This document shows, one piece after another, positions 62,328-64,000 of a stretch of 64,000 nucleotides of DNA. The position numbers were made by a program, and so were the translations under genes. Positions within the stretch are counted from its first letter, which is position 1. The number at the start of each line of letters is the position of its first letter. Under the pieces are notes generated by a model, which saw nothing but the letters and a program-made list of their open reading frames with translations, made no database searches and was not told the origin of the DNA. The DNA comes from Phorcus lineatus (lineage: Eukaryota; Mollusca; Gastropoda; Trochida; Trochidae): positions 23,192,960-23,256,959 of the forward strand of contig OV121084.1 of NCBI GenBank assembly GCA_921293015.1, in the 5' to 3' direction.

Positions 62328-64000
62328 CTGCAACAACAATCAGCAACATTGCCATTCAGACTTAAGTTAAAGTTAAAGACCAAGTCATTTCTGCTTGATT
62401 ACCGACTTAATAAGTGATCATGAGTCACTAAGATCCCCGATTGTCCATCCCTGACCTATTGAATTACTGCTAACAACCTCCCTTAAGTCAATTGGCGCAT
62501 AACTCCGGTAGCAGGTGTCTTTTTTTAGTTCAAAAAGATAAATTCAAATTTCATTTACGGACAAAGTCAACCCACAAATAAAATCAGTTGCACGTGCTCA
62601 TGTGCATGGCTCAGTTGACCGCTATCAGTGAAGTTCAGCAACATCTCTCGCCGGATGAGTAGGTTACCTGATTCCTTGCTGGATAAACTGAGAGTTTGAA
62701 GGGTGATTCCCTTCCCCATACTCAGACACGGGTTGTGAAACTTCTAGTGTTCCCTTAGGCAAGAGACTTTATTGGAAATGTGCCTCTGTTCACCCAGCAG
62801 TACAATTGGGTACCTGGTTTGGAAGTGATAGCAATGTGACAGATAACCGTAAAGCGCTTAATCGGCATTGCATACTCCTAAGGAGTTGAGATTGTAAAAA
62901 AGGAGTGTTTGTCCTTACACCTGGGTAATAATGTGTGTGGCGCTTTGATGTGGTGTCCAGCCGTACAACTTCGCAAACAAGGCTTAATCTGCCACAGTCC
63001 AAATCACTGGCTAATTCAACCTTGCTGCTGCGTGTCAAGTGCATGGTTTGAATGCAGTGCCATCTACTGTATCAAGCTGTGACCATCATCAGATTTCTGA
63101 AGGGACTAACAAGGTCTGCCGCAGACAGCTAGTAGCATACGCAAAGTTTTGGAATGTTGTAGGGGTTGAATAAGCCATTGAGGGGATTCGCATGAGATGT
63201 GCATTGCATAACATTTACAAAATCACTTATAATCTAGCACTACACCTCTCATGATAAATTTTAATAAAAAATAAGTGACCCTACATCCCATATATCTACT
63301 TCAATTAGCATGAATTCAAGCACACTTGACTTGAGTGACAAGTGTGTTGTATCATTACATAGTGATGGATACTATTTTGAATGACTATAATTTTGTTGTC
63401 AATAATGAGGCTTGTTTGAAAGCTGATTACCAGAACATAGGATTACACTATACATTTTATCACAGTCCTAACAGGGAAATTTATTTGCACCCCTGCCACA
63501 TCCTTTTTTGGGGGAGAAAGAGAAAGCTCTTCAGGCTTTAGATTGTTGAAGATTTAAATTCAAACAAAACCCATCAAATGGTTCCCCTAGCTAGCATGGC
63601 ACAATCCCTTGCACAAAGTATAAGGCAATCCTGAGGTTTCAGGGAAGTGGGTATTGTATTTATTTCCCAGATTCACATTTTGTTTGAAAAATAGAGCCAT
63701 TGACTCTGTAGTTGGGGGCATCGGCACTCCAGTGCCAGAGACTTCTTAGCAACAGCCTTGGTTCCAGCATTATCGATTCTCTCGGTGGGTGATGTTACGT
63801 TCAGGCGTACATTCCAGCATTATACAGTTGCCGTCTTCTGACTTCCTAAACAAAGATGAGTCGCAAATGACTGCCTTCTACATCAAGGAAGTTCTGATTG
63901 TCAGATGTGGATTACAAGAGTTTTGAAACTCTTGACTTCTCTATCCGTCAGGAAGTCCTGTAGTAAACAAGGACCAGGTCCTACAATTTTGTTCACTCGA
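62328..64000. other. intron upstream of exon 1 of the window
   Basis: No BIR-type exon is found in this 1.7 kb. 62735-62830 is an L2/SINE-like tail (gttcccttaggcaagagact ... ttgggtacctgg). The 84-codon minus frame at 62790-63044 overlaps it and is not taken as coding. Confidence 0.5.

Noticed and set aside
62790-63044. 84-residue minus-strand frame as the BIR-domain exon
   Set aside because: It lacks the Cys-Cys-His-Cys spacing of BIR and overlaps an L2/SINE-like tail.

Overview
This is eukaryotic nuclear DNA. It is AT-rich and crowded with many small transposon families, and carries one very large gene split into short exons on the minus strand. The repeats point to a lophotrochozoan, most likely a bivalve mollusc: tRNA-headed SINEs, DIRS-type tyrosine-recombinase elements, mariner, hAT and piggyBac-type short elements, and dispersed repeats with the 'gccatgccataagc...tgagctaaaa' type of end. 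The organism is an inference from repeat style only.

The only host gene recognised with confidence is the central part of BIRC6 (BRUCE/Apollon), the giant anti-apoptotic E2/E3 ubiquitin ligase. Transcription runs from high to low coordinates. Twenty-six coding exons were placed between 62327 and 5745, totalling 8588 nt (about 2860 codons), from the protein match plus GT/AG borders. Reading phase is continuous at every junction except one (exon 16 to 17), where a short exon of length 3n+2 must be missing somewhere in 17528-19297. The start codon and BIR domain lie beyond the right edge. The last third, with the ubiquitin-like and UBC (E2) domains, lies beyond the left edge. In protein order the window holds the rest of the N-terminal beta-propeller (exons 1-5), a first jelly-roll/carbohydrate-binding-like module (6-7), helical repeats (8-10), a low-complexity linker (11-12), a second discoidin-like module (12-14), and a long helical/armadillo scaffold with a coiled-coil stretch (14-26).

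The introns hold almost everything else. At the left (944-4585) is a minus-strand DIRS-like retroelement with inverted terminal repeats, a broken gag, an RNase H tail without its reverse transcriptase, and a frameshifted tyrosine recombinase whose catalytic residues survive. A relative with similar ends lies at 58887-60321. Other insertions include a CCGTATTCGAC short element (5291-5657), a LINE 3' fragment (20089-20455), two hAT-type elements with 8-bp target duplications (24547-24979 and 48142-49532), two piggyBac-type elements (26148-28584 and 38352-39243; the first with an internal array of about 185-bp units), a dead mariner (29046-30059), two copies of a foldback element (31343-32090, with a nested insertion, and 43691-44245), an AT-rich element bounded by inverted CCGTTAC motifs (34522-36539), four SINE copies and several minisatellites. 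Two repeat insertions can be dated relatively, because paralogous uninterrupted copies lie in the same window.

No clearly new multi-gene system was found. The most unusual items are the truncated DIRS pair, the piggyBac-type element with its internal array, the CCGTTAC element, and a nearly perfect 27-bp hairpin in the short intron between exons 10 and 11.
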